A stretch of 64,000 bases of DNA. It comes from Isoperla grammatica (lineage: Eukaryota > Arthropoda > Insecta > Plecoptera > Perlodidae). The position numbers and the translations under genes are program-made. The notes below the pieces were generated by a model. That model ran no database searches. It saw only the letters and a program-made list of their open reading frames with translations, and was not told where the DNA came from. This document shows positions 63,721-64,000 of this stretch, piece after piece (positions within the stretch are counted from its first letter, which is position 1; each line of letters begins with the position of its first letter). The stretch is from NCBI GenBank assembly GCA_945910005.1, contig OX246746.1, positions 24,493,987-24,557,986 of the forward strand, written 5' to 3'.

Positions 63721-64000
63721 ATCGAATTTTTTCAGTGCACAATGTTTTAATTGTATTTATAGTTTCAATGTCCTGCTGTAAGTGTAAATTCATTTACACA
63801 GTTATTTTAAATTATTTTACTTTGCTCGAAGGTAACCCACAATAATACCTCAAAGCTCCATTTCTTCAGGTACAATTTCTTCAAACAATATTGAAGGTAA
63901 ACACCTGGAAATTTAGAGTTGCTCATTTGAATGATGTACCTTAAAAATCTGATTCGGTAGAGTTATAATTAGATCCGTTTTGTACAATTTGTACTCAACG
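63721..64000. other. Window end, AT-rich
   Basis: Nothing recognised. Confidence 0.5.

Overview
This is a 64 kb piece of an AT-rich animal nuclear genome. It has intron-bearing metazoan genes, tRNA- and 5S-derived SINEs, foldback MITEs, long microsatellites and no long uninterrupted ORFs. A single myostatin/GDF11-type TGF-beta ligand gene, an HPS3-like exon and frequent AGGCCTA / CCTAGG motifs point to a marine invertebrate. My inference is a deuterostome, probably an echinoderm; this rests on general sequence character and not on a diagnostic marker.

Only two genes are well supported. (1) On the minus strand at the left edge (397-618) is the first coding exon of an HPS3-like gene (BLOC-2 complex, lysosome-related organelle biogenesis). 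The rest of the gene runs off the left end, and a possible noncoding leader exon lies near 1.93-2.0 kb. (2) On the plus strand is the 5' part of a GDF8/GDF11 (myostatin-like) gene: GC/CACCC-box and TATA promoter (about 40.66-40.80 kb), an ATG-free noncoding leader exon (about 40.82-40.92 kb), a short intron, then the first coding exon (41,445-42,212). That exon carries the signal sequence and the start of the TGF-beta propeptide and ends in a consensus phase-1 donor. I found no exon encoding the rest of the propeptide or the cystine-knot ligand downstream, so the last 21.8 kb appears to be the beginning of a very long first coding intron.

The 40 kb between the two genes, and the GDF8/11 intron, are mostly repeats. 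Well-defined elements are: a 443-bp hAT-type MITE with an 8-bp target duplication (32,556-32,998); a 5S-rRNA-derived SINE with a 10-bp target duplication (37,173-37,601); a poly(A) retroposon with a 13-bp target duplication (16,898-17,093); foldback/TIR MITEs at 6.7, 16.4, 19.6 and 56.2-57.4 kb; at least two tRNA-headed SINE families; three minisatellites (78, 66 and 28 bp units); a roughly 1-kb (GATA)n array grown from a retroposon tail; and five large (AAT)n arrays. The most informative structure is at 56.2-57.4 kb. There a TTAA-flanked 720-bp element sits inside one arm of an older foldback, and the other arm preserves the pre-insertion sequence. A few short ORFs (2.4, 25.9, 48.7 and 63.5 kb) are listed as weak exon candidates without assigned function. 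No viral, bacterial or CRISPR system was found.
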